DNA of 64,000 nt, from NCBI RefSeq assembly GCF_003013715.1, contig NC_072812.1:992001-1056000 (forward strand), written 5' to 3'. Below, one piece after another: positions 9,116-19,368 of the stretch. This DNA comes from Candidozyma auris. Lineage: Eukaryota > Ascomycota > Pichiomycetes > Serinales > Metschnikowiaceae. A program made the position numbers and the translations under genes. Under the pieces are notes generated by a model. That model saw only the letters and a list, made by a program, of their open reading frames with translations, did no database searches and was not told the origin of the DNA. Numbering within the stretch: position 1 is the stretch's first letter; the number at the start of each line of letters is the position of its first letter.

Positions 9116-12100
9116 TCACAAGTGGTACTCGTCCATACGGGCTTGCTCCACCTTCACAAGAAGCTCCTCGCCCCACACGTGACGTATCACGTCCCAGAAC
9201 TCTTTGGCATATACGATCCGGACCCCATATTTGTTGTAGAAGTAGTCCTCGGGTGCACTGTTCTTGAAGTTTGTCTCCTGGTTGTCTTGCAAAAGCTCGT
9301 TCATGCGCTTTGGCTCGTTGATCTTCTTCACGTACTCTTCAATCACGTCTCTTCTGTTCTCCCGAGGAACAATGATCTTCTGGATCTGGCCCGTGAGATG
9401 TGCTCCAAGCATCTTCTCCTTGAGTCCGCCAATAGGTAACACAAGCCCCCTAAGGGTAATTTCGCCAGTCATGGCAACATTCAGCGGCACAGGTCTCTCA
9501 AGGATCAACGAGAGAAACGAAAGCGCCATGGTGATTCCTGCCGAGGGACCATCCTTCTGAACGGCTCCGCTAGGCACATGCATGTGGATCTCCAAGTTGT
9601 TCAATTTGTCAAGAACCTCCTTGGTGTTGTCGATATTCCACAAGCCTTTGTACAAAGTGTTTTTGATGAATGTCATACCAATCTTGGCACTTTCCATCAA
9701 CACCTCGCCTAACCTGCCTGTCATGTTCAACGAAGTACCTCCCTTGTCATTGTGGAACCCAATGCTCTCAAAAATCAACACAGACCCCGAGCCATCTGTG
9801 TTGTAAGACAACCCGTTGACAACTCCGTATTTGGCCAGCTGAAGCGGCAATTCAACAATTTCATTGTTCAAGTTGGGCATAGGAAGCCCCAAATACTTGG
9901 CCAAATCGTACTCCTCCACACGAGGGTTGTATTGCACGGAGTTATCGCTAAGACTGTTGGCAAACTCAACCGCCTTGAACCTGCAAACGGTTCCCAACTT
10001 CCTCTCAAGATTACGAACTCCTGCCTCCCTAGTGTAATCAAGAATGACTTTCTTCATCACTTCGTCGTCGATGCTCACCAAAGTGTCATCAGGGAAACCG
10101 TTACGCTTGGTTTGCCTAGGCAACAAATATTTCTGACCAATCACGAGCTTCTCGTTGTAGTCGTATGCGCCAATGTCAATCATCTCCAATCTATCAAGCA
10201 ATGGTCTAGAAAGGTTGTATGACTCATTGGCAGTGCAAATGAAAATCACTTGCGACAAGTCAATGGGGAAGCCCAAGTAGTGGTCCATAAACTGGTTGTT
10301 CTGTTCTGGGTCCAAGACCTCAAGCAATGCTGCCGCTGGATCTCCACTAAACTTTGCTCCTCCGCTGGCTCCTCCCACAACTTTATCGATCTCATCAAGA
10401 AGAATGACCGGGTTCATGGATCTTGCCTTACGTAAAGCCTGGACGATTGTACCGGGCATCGCTCCAACATAGGTTCTTCTATGGCCCCGAATCTCAGATT
10501 CGTCTCTAACACCTCCCAAGGAAACACGCTGAAACTTTCTTCCCAAAGTTGTGGCAATCAGCTTCGCGAGAGACGTCTTACCAACACCAGGAGGACCAGC
10601 CAACATGATGATAGGGGATCTGTTATTCTTCGATGCGAGAAGGCTTTTGGCGTCTCTCTCTTTCTCGAGGCTAGTCATGTCTTTGGATTTCTTTATTCTG
10701 CTATCTGCCTGCTCCTTGGCACGCCTAGTCTCGTCGCTGTTGGGTATGATGATGGCCTCTCCGTTGTTGGACTCTCTTGTGAATTTTCTGTTTTCACGCT
10801 GTTTACGCAACTCCTTCTCCTTTTGAGCTTCCTTGATTCCCAACTTTTCGTACTCCTTGTCTGCATTGATGCCCAAGAGCTTCAACACAACAAGGTACTG
10901 CGTAAGCCTTTGCTTGACATGATCCAATCCGTAGTGATCTTCATCGAGCTGGCGCTTAGCCTCCGCGATGTCGATGTCCTTGTTGGACTTGAATTTGGAC
11001 ACAAATTTGTCCCAAGGCATGTCCATGACAATTTCCAAGTAATTCCTGATGACGTGGAAGTCGGCGTTGCCTGGAGGTGAGGACTTGATTCTCTTGAAGT
11101 CTTTGGCTATCAAGCGCTTACTGTCTTCGCTCAATGACTGGATTTCAGGAAGTCTCTTTTTGATGAAATTAGCAATGGCACGAATGTCGTCATCATCGCC
11201 TTCCTCGTCATCCACAGGCTCGGGATCGTTGGCACCGCCGCTTCTTGTGGTGATGGGAGCAGCTCCGTTCTTACGACGCACCAAGGCCCTTTGATTGTTT
11301 GCGCCATTCTCATTGCCGTTACCCTTCGAAGTGAGCCCTTCCAAAACAACACGAATCGACTTGAGTTGATTGGCCACCAAGTTGGCTCTTTGGATGTTGG
11401 AAGCCTCATTATAAAACCAATGGTTTACCATCTTGTTGTTCTCCTTGAGGGCGCCAAACACCTCACTCATTTTGGTGATCATGACATTGATCTCGGCGAC
11501 CCTGTCCTTCAACGCAGCTGTCCCAAGCATTTTGAGCTTTTCGTGATTTGGGAATGGAATGATGGCAGCTGTCAAATCCACCACACGCAGCAAGTTGCGT
11601 GGGTTGGACTTTTCAGATGATGACAAGCCACCTACTATCTTTTGCAAGCTCTGATACGCCTTAGCAAAGTCTTTCGAGCCAGCAAGCTGTAAAAACAAGG
11701 CGTTCGCCAAAGGGTTCAACGTGAGCAAATCATTCTTGTTATCTTCCAGATTCTTGCCGTTGTTCTGCAACGCCTGGCGGTACTCCGTGACAAATCTGTC
11801 GATGGCATTGAACAAAACGCTTGTAGACGACTTGAGCTTCAGTAAGTGCGCCGCAGGGTTGTCAATGTTCTCGTTCCAGTGCACCTTCAACAACGTTTCC
11901 GTAGGCTTGTTGGGTCTGTACCCAGGCACCTTCGAAGCCCGCTGAAGCGCCTGCAACGTGAGTTTCACGTTGGTGGTATCGTCAACAATGCCCACAACAC
12001 GTACTATAGTGGCAACCTCGGAAGACTCGACCGCCAGCTCAGCCTTGGATTTTGGTGATGGAATCTTGCTCAAATTTGGGGAAATCGCCAACACAAGCCA

Positions 12101-12454
12101 GTCGAACTCAGAAGCCGGCTGTACGTTGTGGACCTCAGGCACGCCCTTGTTCTTCATCTGCTGCTCCATATTGTAGAAATGCTGGATCCCTTCAGAAGCA
12201 TCGTTGCTGATGCCAGACGACTCCGAAGCAGCAGAGTCAAAATCGTATTCTCCCAAGAGGCTCTTGACCAAAGGCACCGAGTCAACTTTGTCACGAAACC
12301 TGGAGAGCAATGCAGCTGCCTTGAATCTTGAAAAGCTGACGTTGTAGATGATGCCAGGGAGAAGCACCAACGACGAGTCCAAGACGTAGTTGGTGAGCAC
12401 CACTTGCTGTCTGACCTCGCCGTTTTTGACGGTGGTGGAGTTTTTGAACTTCAT
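9116..12454 (-). CDS. Lon protease, peroxisomal type
   Basis: ATP-dependent serine protease of the Lon family, 1112 residues. There is no mitochondrial presequence. A LonN-like substrate domain starts within the first 40 residues (LVLLPGIIYNVSFSR). A long helical region follows, then an AAA+ module with Walker A GPPGVGKT and Walker B ILLDEIDK, and the C-terminal protease domain with the Ser-Lys dyad at about Ser971 (DGPSAG) and Lys1012 (GGLKEK). Mitochondrial Pim1 carries roughly 190 residues before the equivalent LonN start, so the layout fits the peroxisomal Lon (Pln/Lon2), which clears damaged matrix proteins. The extreme C-terminus, EYHL, is not a textbook PTS1 although His-Leu fits its last two positions. 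Start taken at the first ATG of the frame. Location is inferred. Confidence 0.88.
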   Translation of the reverse strand: MKFKNSTTVKNGEVRQQVVLTNYVLDSSLVLLPGIIYNVSFSRFKAAALLSRFRDKVDSVPLVKSLLGEYDFDSAASESSGISNDASEGIQHFYNMEQQMKNKGVPEVHNVQPASEFDWLVLAISPNLSKIPSPKSKAELAVESSEVATIVRVVGIVDDTTNVKLTLQALQRASKVPGYRPNKPTETLLKVHWNENIDNPAAHLLKLKSSTSVLFNAIDRFVTEYRQALQNNGKNLEDNKNDLLTLNPLANALFLQLAGSKDFAKAYQSLQKIVGGLSSSEKSNPRNLLRVVDLTAAIIPFPNHEKLKMLGTAALKDRVAEINVMITKMSEVFGALKENNKMVNHWFYNEASNIQRANLVANQLKSIRVVLEGLTSKGNGNENGANNQRALVRRKNGAAPITTRSGGANDPEPVDDEEGDDDDIRAIANFIKKRLPEIQSLSEDSKRLIAKDFKRIKSSPPGNADFHVIRNYLEIVMDMPWDKFVSKFKSNKDIDIAEAKRQLDEDHYGLDHVKQRLTQYLVVLKLLGINADKEYEKLGIKEAQKEKELRKQRENRKFTRESNNGEAIIIPNSDETRRAKEQADSRIKKSKDMTSLEKERDAKSLLASKNNRSPIIMLAGPPGVGKTSLAKLIATTLGRKFQRVSLGGVRDESEIRGHRRTYVGAMPGTIVQALRKARSMNPVILLDEIDKVVGGASGGAKFSGDPAAALLEVLDPEQNNQFMDHYLGFPIDLSQVIFICTANESYNLSRPLLDRLEMIDIGAYDYNEKLVIGQKYLLPRQTKRNGFPDDTLVSIDDEVMKKVILDYTREAGVRNLERKLGTVCRFKAVEFANSLSDNSVQYNPRVEEYDLAKYLGLPMPNLNNEIVELPLQLAKYGVVNGLSYNTDGSGSVLIFESIGFHNDKGGTSLNMTGRLGEVLMESAKIGMTFIKNTLYKGLWNIDNTKEVLDKLNNLEIHMHVPSGAVQKDGPSAGITMALSFLSLILERPVPLNVAMTGEITLRGLVLPIGGLKEKMLGAHLTGQIQKIIVPRENRRDVIEEYVKKINEPKRMNELLQDNQETNFKNSAPEDYFYNKYGVRIVYAKEFWDVIRHVWGEELLVKVEQARMDEYHL

Positions 12455-13172
12455 GCGATTAGTGGCTTTTTTTTTAGATCTTGATGCTTAAAATTGTTGT
12501 AGCTGGTTCTAGTCGGTGTGGGTGAGAAGTTGTTCGGATTTTATGTTAAACCTGGGGTATGCCGAATCTCCACATGATAATGGCGACGCTTACGATATGG
12601 CATGACGCTTGTGTGCAGGAACCGAGGAACCGCTGTGGTTTTCCATAATGTTCTCCACTGACCAAACAGGGAAAATGAAGCTGATTTAACATCCAGGCTG
12701 GTGAGAATTCGTGGGTTTGGTCTGTGAAAGGTCAAGCTGGGTATCATTAGCGGTGCAATTCACAATTCTAAGCGAAATCCACTGTGGGTGCAAAATCCCC
12801 CTCCTAAGTGCACTCTCTAGAGAACCCACCCATATTGAAGAATTCGCCTGGGCTGCAATAGATCGTCTGAAAATGGGTATGTATTGGCCAAAGAAAGCGT
12901 AATGCTAGCAGTGATAAATCTCTATTATTTTTGATCATCGCACTTTCTTCTTTAGTTGGCTGCTAAACGTGGTAAAAAAGGTCTTTAACATGGCAGTTCT
13001 CAGTTCATGTTTACCAGTTGTGTATCATTGAATAATCTGAGTACCATGATTAATGAAGATCTTGTGAAAAGCGACAGGTGACGAAAACAAAAAGGTACCC
13101 TCCGGCTCTTCATCACCAAGCATCCTCAAAATTTAACACCCAAGAAAAATGGTGCACTTCTCTTTGAACTCT
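12455..13172. other. intergenic, Lon promoter
   Basis: Upstream region of the Lon gene and 3' flank of NDUFAF5. It contains a near-copy of the GCAGCC element (TTGGCTGCTAAA, 12956-12967). Two open frames of 60-70 codons (12541-12747 minus, 12711-12902 plus) show no domain and are not called. Confidence 0.5.
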
Positions 13173-14207
13173 CTACAACACATCTTTCAAACTCACTTGA
13201 CCGGTTCCTCTCTTCAAAGGCTGTGGCTGCGTTTCGCTCTTCTTCCACCCAATCATGTTGATCACATTAAACGTAGCAGGTAATGTCACTTTTCCATCTG
13301 GACCTTCTTCGCCGTGCAAACTTTTACAGATTTCATTGGCTGCCAACAACACATCCTGGGGCAAATGGTTTGCTCGAGAAAGCAAGCTGTTCTGCTCGCC
13401 CATATTCTGTAAATCCTGGCACATGGCAACGATATCAGGAAACCCTCCAACGACTATATCCTCGGTGTCAATCGTCAACATCGAGAAGCCTGCTCTATTG
13501 AGCAAAGAGCCCACGTCGTTTAAGTGCACCAACGGCGACATTCTCGGGGACATTCCTCCTCTTCTCTCGAGTTCAGCTAGTTGCAATGATGTGCGTAGTT
13601 CGTAGAGCGTATCTCCACCAAAGATGGTGGCCATGAACAACCCATCGGGCTTGAGCACGTCGTTGATGTTTTTGAGTGCTTGCGGCAAGTCATTGATCCA
13701 ATGAAGCGAAAGATTGGAGATCACCGCGTCGAACAGCTCTGGCTGAAACACCTCATGTTCAAATGCCTCTTCATCAGCAACCACTCTCTGTAATTTACCC
13801 GGAAATGCCTCGTTAAATGGCTCCTGGGCGTCTCTGAACAACATCTCCAGACACAGGTCGACCATGACCAATTCCTGGATCTTGTTTCTGATCTTTTCTT
13901 TGTCCTCATTGAGTTGCTTGGTCATTTCCACATCTGCGTGGTCTCCCTCAGGAGGCGCTTCCAGCTTCGTGCACAAGCTTTTCACGAAGTTGCCTGAATT
14001 GCATCCAAAATCAAGAACTCGGGGAAAGTCTCTTAATATAAATCCTAACCGTTCAATTGTTCTCACTGCAACCTCATCTCTAAGGTAGTCTGCTTTTCTG
14101 GAAGTTTCCACGTTGGCAGCTGCTCTGGCCCGCTGGTTTAGTTTGGCAGCACGGTCAAAAACTGTAAACTGGCCCTTTGTAGCTGTAGCAAGTCCTCTTC
14201 TGAACAT
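13173..14207 (-). CDS. NDUFAF5-like complex I assembly methyltransferase fold
   Basis: Homologue of NDUFAF5, the mitochondrial SAM-fold protein that hydroxylates an arginine in the NDUFS7 subunit during complex I assembly. The 344-residue protein begins with a basic, Ala-rich presequence (MFRRGLATATKGQF). It then shows the SAM-binding motif I VLDFGCNSGNF, a central NLSLHWINDLP motif typical of the family, and DGLFMATIFGGDTL. The frame is open to 14267, but the ATG at 14207 gives a proper mitochondrial targeting start. Saccharomyces lost complex I and this gene, so its presence marks a complex I yeast. It is divergent from the helical-repeat gene with about 106 bp between start codons, so the two probably share a promoter. 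Not to be confused with ubiquinone or BioC methyltransferases, which share the fold. Confidence 0.9.
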   Translation of the reverse strand: MFRRGLATATKGQFTVFDRAAKLNQRARAAANVETSRKADYLRDEVAVRTIERLGFILRDFPRVLDFGCNSGNFVKSLCTKLEAPPEGDHADVEMTKQLNEDKEKIRNKIQELVMVDLCLEMLFRDAQEPFNEAFPGKLQRVVADEEAFEHEVFQPELFDAVISNLSLHWINDLPQALKNINDVLKPDGLFMATIFGGDTLYELRTSLQLAELERRGGMSPRMSPLVHLNDVGSLLNRAGFSMLTIDTEDIVVGGFPDIVAMCQDLQNMGEQNSLLSRANHLPQDVLLAANEICKSLHGEEGPDGKVTLPATFNVINMIGWKKSETQPQPLKRGTGQVSLKDVL

Positions 14208-14272
14208 TTTTGGATGTGATTCTGGGAAGAATTGATGGTTGCAACTATCCATCGCTTCGCACTGCACAATAC

Positions 14273-14295
14273 TGCAACTACTACTACTACTACAT
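14273..14295. repeat. CTA/ACT microsatellite in divergent promoter
   Basis: About five ACT triplets in the short divergent promoter between NDUFAF5 and the helical-repeat gene. Confidence 0.6.
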
Positions 14296-14313
14296 CTCCC
14301 GTTGGAGCATCTT

Positions 14314-16317
14314 ATGGGAGGGCTTTCGGGAAAAGCTTACCTAAAAGCTCTTAGTGAGGCGGTTGCAAGAAAGACAAATACTGCTTCTGCCAAAAGGTTG
14401 CCTTACTTGAACCGGTATGCAACCGATATCCTGCCTGAGCGTGCTAAATCCTACAGTAAAGCATACCAGCACAAGTTCACCAGAAACGGGTCAATTACTC
14501 CTATAGAATGTCTGCCTCGTCTTCTAGAAGAAGCTCTTTTCTTCCACGGCATTGCGAACAGACCCAATACGCTATTTGAGATGGCTAACCTCATTCGTGA
14601 TACTATCGCGTACCAGAATATCGTCACGGCTGATATGTATCTTTTGATGCTTCAAGGAATCAACAATTCACGCGGTAAAGCGCTCATACGAAGCGCTGTA
14701 GCCTTGTACATTGAGGCTCACCAGCATATCAAGCAATTCTCCCAAGAAGATCGCAATTTGGCTGCTTCCTTACTACTAGATATCTACTCCAACTGCAAGG
14801 ACGTTTCTGAGCTACTTCTACTCAAGATCGCTTATGAGAACTACATGACTAAAAGTGTATCAGATAGAACGCTAGAGGCTCGCTATATTGGTGCTTTTAT
14901 TCAGGGGTATCTCAATACGGGCCAGTATATTAGAGCGGTGGATCTTTTTGAGAGAGGCGTGGCTGATCTCCATGATGCTCTTCTACCGATAGATCAGACG
15001 CTCAAGTGTCTTCCTACAAAGGGTGTCTTGATATCTATGAGCCAGCACGAAGATGTAAAGCTCCTTACAAAGTGGCTACGAACAGTCCTTCAGATTGACC
15101 GCTCCTTGTTGGATTACGAGACGTGGTCGGAGTTTTTGAGCCTTGGGCTTTATTTAAATCATTACGAGCTTGTCAAATTGATCTATCTGGAACTCATAAT
15201 GCACGAGGTTGAAGGCGTTTCGCTTGATGAAATTATGTTCTCAAAAGAAGCACAAGACCTAGAGAAGAAAAGCAAAGTTCTCAGCTCGCTCAGCGAAGAG
15301 ACTTTGGCTCAAATTCTATATACCCTTTCTTCCAATGGTGACGTCAATTCCACTTTGCGGTTGATCGAATGGCACTTTCTTCACAAGAAACTCAAAGGAG
15401 AAAAGGGTCTCACCAAGGAGCTCTGCATTGCAATAATCAAATCGTACTGTTACCATGACGATGGCCAAGACAACCTCAGCCTAAAAAATGTTCTTGAGGT
15501 CATTGATAGCTTTAGCAAGCTTGGGCCCGAACTTCAAGTCTCATTCAGGGATATTTCGGATGCAATGTCCTACAGATTCATGAGATACGATGCCGTCGAT
15601 CCGAATGTCGAGATTGCAAAGCTCCAGGAGCAGACATGGGCGAAGCAACCGGATGCCGTATCAGACGAAATGGAGGAAATGCCCCGCAAGATCCGAAATC
15701 TCAATTTGCACAACTCTGAGAAGGGGAATATCCTCAAAAACTCTGAAATCTTGGACCTTTTTGTCAGAGAAATGATCTCCTTCATTCAGTCAAAGCAGCT
15801 CAGCGATGAAACTCTTCAAACCTTTCTTAACTGCGTCTTGCATCATCTCATGAAATATCAAAATGCCACAGGTTTGGTTGTTGCGTTGATGTCAATGCAC
15901 CAATTGAACCCTCGCTTTGCCCTAAAATGGTTCAATAAGGACCTGTTTGATTTGATTTTGAAAACCATAGCGAAGTCTCCTGCTAGCAAGCTCCTTGGTT
16001 ATGAAATTTACCTATTTATGCAAAGAAATGGTATAAGTCTCTCTTCAGAGAACTTTGGAGATCTCATTGCCCTGGCACTTCATGGCGAAGAAGAAAATGA
16101 CATTGTGAAATTGTACATGAATGCCGTGAAGAAGAACCATTTTGCATTGCCCGAAGTCACTGAAGTGCTTCTAAGGAGAAAAAATGCTGTTTTCAATTCA
16201 GTTGATCCAGCTACGCCTATTGCATACTCTGAGAGCGAAAAAGTCGACCGAAAAAGGTACTACGAGATAGACAAGCGAGACTCTGGGTATCTTCGATTGA
16301 TTTTAAACAAAAGCTAA
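14314..16317 (+). CDS. helical-repeat (PPR/TPR-like) protein, probably mitochondrial
   Basis: I cannot assign an orthologue. The 667-residue protein starts MGGLSGKAYLKALSEAVARK, a basic amphipathic N-terminus of the mitochondrial type. The body is almost all helical, with paired-helix patterns such as ARYIGAFIQGYLNTGQYIRAVDLFERGV that look like degenerate pentatricopeptide repeats. Fungal proteins of this sort usually act as mitochondrial mRNA stability or translation factors (Aep, Cbp, Atp22, Rmd9 and similar), but this is inference from architecture. The frame is open to 14239; the ATG at 14314 was preferred because the earlier stretch (poly-Leu from a CTA microsatellite) is promoter-like. 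Divergent with NDUFAF5 and convergent with the next gene, 12 bp between stop codons. Confidence 0.7.
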   Translation: MGGLSGKAYLKALSEAVARKTNTASAKRLPYLNRYATDILPERAKSYSKAYQHKFTRNGSITPIECLPRLLEEALFFHGIANRPNTLFEMANLIRDTIAYQNIVTADMYLLMLQGINNSRGKALIRSAVALYIEAHQHIKQFSQEDRNLAASLLLDIYSNCKDVSELLLLKIAYENYMTKSVSDRTLEARYIGAFIQGYLNTGQYIRAVDLFERGVADLHDALLPIDQTLKCLPTKGVLISMSQHEDVKLLTKWLRTVLQIDRSLLDYETWSEFLSLGLYLNHYELVKLIYLELIMHEVEGVSLDEIMFSKEAQDLEKKSKVLSSLSEETLAQILYTLSSNGDVNSTLRLIEWHFLHKKLKGEKGLTKELCIAIIKSYCYHDDGQDNLSLKNVLEVIDSFSKLGPELQVSFRDISDAMSYRFMRYDAVDPNVEIAKLQEQTWAKQPDAVSDEMEEMPRKIRNLNLHNSEKGNILKNSEILDLFVREMISFIQSKQLSDETLQTFLNCVLHHLMKYQNATGLVVALMSMHQLNPRFALKWFNKDLFDLILKTIAKSPASKLLGYEIYLFMQRNGISLSSENFGDLIALALHGEEENDIVKLYMNAVKKNHFALPEVTEVLLRRKNAVFNSVDPATPIAYSESEKVDRKRYYEIDKRDSGYLRLILNKS

Positions 16318-16329
16318 CGTTGCTAAAAC

Positions 16330-17073
16330 TCACTTAAAATATGGCTCATTGACGGCTTTTTCCAAATCCAGAGCACTGATCTCAACAAGTGTGCTCCTCA
16401 GTTTGTCAAGCATTGGAGGAGCTTTACCTGGGAAGCTTGTATCGCCGTCGTTTCTTCTAAGGGAGTCTTCATGCATGTTTGAGAAGGTTGAAGAGAAACT
16501 GTTGTTGAAAGAGCTCAACATCGTGGAGTCCACAGCCATTCTCATGATGTTTTCCGCGTGACAGGCCAATTGGTCTTTTGATGAGATTTCCTGTTCGTCG
16601 TCATGATGTTTTTCATGTTCCTGTTTTAGCACAGTCTTCTTCAAACTTTCCTTCACTGGGGTTTTTCTAACTTTTGCGCTTCTTTGTGCATTCTCAAGTT
16701 CTCTGCCACTTGGGGCCTGCTCAAGTATCTTACGAGATCTCTTCTTGTTGAGTGGGGGAGGTGTCTTTGGTTCTGCTGGTGCATGCATCTTGGTGTAAGG
16801 CATGTCCAATATATATGCTTCGATGGCATTTTGGGATGCACTAAGAATATCGTCCAACGGATCATCTTGAGTAATCAGAATCGCTTCAGGGCTATTTTCA
16901 GCACTTTCGGCTCGTTTGACGTATGGTTGTTTTGTCACTTTAGGTTGTGGAACAGAATATGTGACTTTGATCTCAAGGTCTCTACTGACTTGAACATCTC
17001 GTGGTAGTGCTTGAATTTCTGGATCCACAGATGGAGCACGTGGAAAGGTATATGGTAAGGAAAGGGAGCTCAT
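16330..17073 (-). CDS. unidentified Ser/Lys-rich protein
   Basis: A 247-residue protein of low predicted order that I do not recognise. The N-terminal half is Pro- and charge-rich and contains a basic stretch (NKKRSRKIL) that could be a nuclear localisation signal. The middle is rich in Lys and Glu. The last 40 residues (PMLDKLRSTLVEISALDLEKAVNEPYFK) look helical and are the most likely conserved part. There is an RxxL (RKIL) but no KEN box. A GCAGCC element lies about 250 bp upstream at 17324. Convergent with the helical-repeat gene. Confidence 0.65.
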   Translation of the reverse strand: MSSLSLPYTFPRAPSVDPEIQALPRDVQVSRDLEIKVTYSVPQPKVTKQPYVKRAESAENSPEAILITQDDPLDDILSASQNAIEAYILDMPYTKMHAPAEPKTPPPLNKKRSRKILEQAPSGRELENAQRSAKVRKTPVKESLKKTVLKQEHEKHHDDEQEISSKDQLACHAENIMRMAVDSTMLSSFNNSFSSTFSNMHEDSLRRNDGDTSFPGKAPPMLDKLRSTLVEISALDLEKAVNEPYFK

Positions 17074-17582
17074 GACGCACGGAAGAACGAGAAACAGGGG
17101 TCTCAGCTTCTTATCTAGCGCTGGAGGTACGTTTTAGGGAAACAGATTATTGTTTATGTTGTTGCCAAAAGAGGTATACATCTTGAAAATGACCCCAAAT
17201 TGAGAATCCTGCCCGCACGTCAACCATCTATATTCTGCTAGGCTACGAAAGCTACGAAAGACTGAAATGATAAGATAGAGAAGAAAAAGTAGAGCTAAAT
17301 GGAGTCCGACACCGGTATGTGGGTTGGCTGCAAACGTACATGTTCATCTTTTGTTTTTTTTGCTACACAAATGCGATGTTGTGATTGGCCCAAGTGAAAG
17401 ATCCCGTCGGATCGCTGTATTTATAAGTATGGAGCATCGGCTCTGATATATACTATGATACAAGGCGTAACATTCCATGGATTATCATAATCCCAAAGAA
17501 ATATGCAAAATAGAGGATATTGTCGTCGTCATCACCGTCATTGTGTGGTTAAAACCACGCTAAACAAAAGCTCAGGAGCCGC
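17074..17582. other. intergenic, promoter of the 16.3 kb gene
   Basis: About 510 bp between two minus-strand genes. It holds one GCAGCC element (17324-17333) and a TATATA-like sequence near 17450. No convincing gene. Confidence 0.5.
17324..17333 (-). promoter_or_regulatory. TTYGCAGCCA element, copy 6
   Basis: TGGCTGCAAA on the plus strand, 251 bp upstream of the minus-strand gene starting at 17073. Confidence 0.45.
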
Positions 17583-17780
17583 CTAGCTCTGAGACTCTTG
17601 CTCTTTCTTCGCAAGCAGAGCTTTCTTCATTCTCTCGTCCATCACCGAGTCGTTGCTGTGGACACTGTCCACAGGACAGGGAACTATCTGGTTAGCACCG
17701 ACTAGAAGAAAGCAGATGGCAAATGTCGATGTGAAAATGGAGTTGGTCAATCTCCCTCTTTGGGACGCTCTGATAAACAT
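17583..17780 (-). CDS. small single-pass membrane protein
   Basis: A 65-residue protein that I do not recognise with certainty. It has a short basic N-terminus (MFIRASQRGR), one hydrophobic segment (residues about 12-33, SIFTSTFAICFLLVGANQIV), a PCPVDS turn directly after it and a charged helical tail. This is the look of a small mitochondrial inner-membrane protein such as a respiratory-chain assembly factor, but that is inference. The ATG at 17780 and the stop fit well, and the layout argues for a real gene despite its size. Confidence 0.6.
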   Translation of the reverse strand: MFIRASQRGRLTNSIFTSTFAICFLLVGANQIVPCPVDSVHSNDSVMDERMKKALLAKKEQESQS

Positions 17781-19101
17781 TTTGTATCTTGTGTTATGAA
17801 GAAAACGTGGGGGGCGGTTTTCAGGAAGGTGATTGATAAATTAATGACTGAAAATTTCAGGAATATGAGTGGTTGAAATCAGCAAGATTCAGGTAGATGA
17901 GCTCTTGGGAGGTGAAAGAGCTTATCCAGAAACTTTCCTAATATTTAAAATGGTGTGTCTCTTTGTAAGGATGACCTGGAGAAGTTTGAGATTAAAAAAA
18001 AAAAAAAAAATATTGTTCGATTATGATGCGGTGAAAAGAAGCGTGGGCGATTCGTTAGATGGCCCTGGCCGTGGGTTTATATGCAGTACGCGAGAGAATC
18101 TCTAAAGGCGCCAATCACCTAGTTGCAATTTAAAACGGCAAAGATGTCTAGGTCAAAAGATGGCAGTCGTTATTCCCGCCTTCTTTGAGCATAAAAGAGT
18201 CTGCCTAGTATTTTTTTTTTGCTTGTCGATTGTGGTTGAATCGTTGTCTTTGTGTGGGCCTGGGGGATTTGGTTGCGAATTATATTGTATGCGATGGGTG
18301 CAAAATCGCTGATTCTATAGATACGTCTCTTGAGACGTTTACTTGGAGAAAGTACAATTTGTTTCTTTACTTCGATGTTTTGCTGAGGTTTTGGATCTAA
18401 GATGGTCGGTTACGATCTAAGATGGTCAATTCCTTCTTTTTAGGGCTCTTGTTAAAAAAGGCAACCAGTGACATTCCTTCTTACTACAGACGCTCACTAA
18501 AGGTTACTTTAGCATCCTGGCAATATCACCTAAGAGCCTAACATGGAGCGTATTTAGCAACAAAGATTTGAAAATTGACTGAATTTATCATCTTCAGTTT
18601 CACGTGAAGGGTGTTTCATTGTTTAGTGACTCCAAAAGTTCCTGTGGCACCTCAGTCGGATACGAGAGGAGGTGTCTTGTTTGAAATCGTTTTCTTGGTC
18701 GATCTTAAAGACCATGCACAGTGACTTAAATAGCACCATATCCTCAGTTTTGCAGAATTCATTGCTGGAATCAAAAAGAGACACTAGACATAGCTCTTTG
18801 TAACACACATGAGTCTGCAAAACTCACTTTGTCAGGTATTTCGGGAAATCCAGATTTTCTGATTGCCTTTTCGCTTCTCCACTTTCCTTAAATCCTGTTT
18901 AACCCTAAAAGTTCTTCCTCTTCTTCCTCTACACTGATGCTATCATCCTAACCCGTATATTTACATGTATTGGGCTCCCGCAAAGAGCAAATGCTAGAGG
19001 CATCAATGGGAGACTTGCCACTTTCCAAACGTTTGACAGCCCCACTTCCAGAAATAGCGAGTGTCTGTTCCAAATCTCCATCATCTTGTATCTCGCTCCA
19101 T
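17781..19101. other. intergenic, 1.3 kb without a supported gene
   Basis: Contains an A-run of about 14 at 17997-18010 and a T-run near 18210. Open frames of 60-80 codons lack domains. No splice-signal pair suggesting a hidden small gene was found on either strand. Confidence 0.5.
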
Positions 19102-19368
19102 CTATAACTTGCCCACCTGAGCAAATCCCTTGGGCCATTTCTGCTTATCTTGCTTCTTGGCCTCCTCGATCTCGTTTTCCTTCAACAAATCAATCCTCAC
19201 CAACTCTTTCACTAACCTGAGTCTGTGAGCAGTCGCAGCTGAGACTCGCTGGTAAACTGTCTGGTTCCTTCTTTTCAAGCCGAGAGCAGCGATGTTTTTT
19301 CTGGTCACTGGAGGCATGCCAATCGTGGACCTTAGCTGAGTTATGCGATAAAACCAATTTTGCGACAT
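19102..19368 (-). CDS. MRPL33: mitochondrial ribosomal protein uL30m
   Basis: An 88-residue protein of the L30 family in the mitochondrial large subunit. It shows the L30 signature WFYRITQLRSTIGMPPVTRKNI followed by a single LGL(K)RRNQTVYQ block, the standard arrangement of bacterial and mitochondrial L30. The length matches S. cerevisiae Mrpl33 (86). It is divergent from CIN1 with 407 bp between start codons, and a GCAGCC element lies in the shared promoter. Confidence 0.93.
   Translation of the reverse strand: MSQNWFYRITQLRSTIGMPPVTRKNIAALGLKRRNQTVYQRVSAATAHRLRLVKELVRIDLLKENEIEEAKKQDKQKWPKGFAQVGKL

Noticed and set aside
12541..12747. Minus-strand 68-codon frame upstream of Lon (ends ...RRHYHVEIRHTPGLT)
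   Set aside because: No domain recognised, and it lies in the Lon promoter; kept as intergenic.
17298..17580. Possible spliced micro-gene: ATG at 17298 followed by a GTATGT donor at 17314 and a GCTAAAC...CTCAG acceptor near 17574
   Set aside because: The spliced frame would stop after about eight codons, the branch point is poor, and the donor runs into a GCAGCC element.
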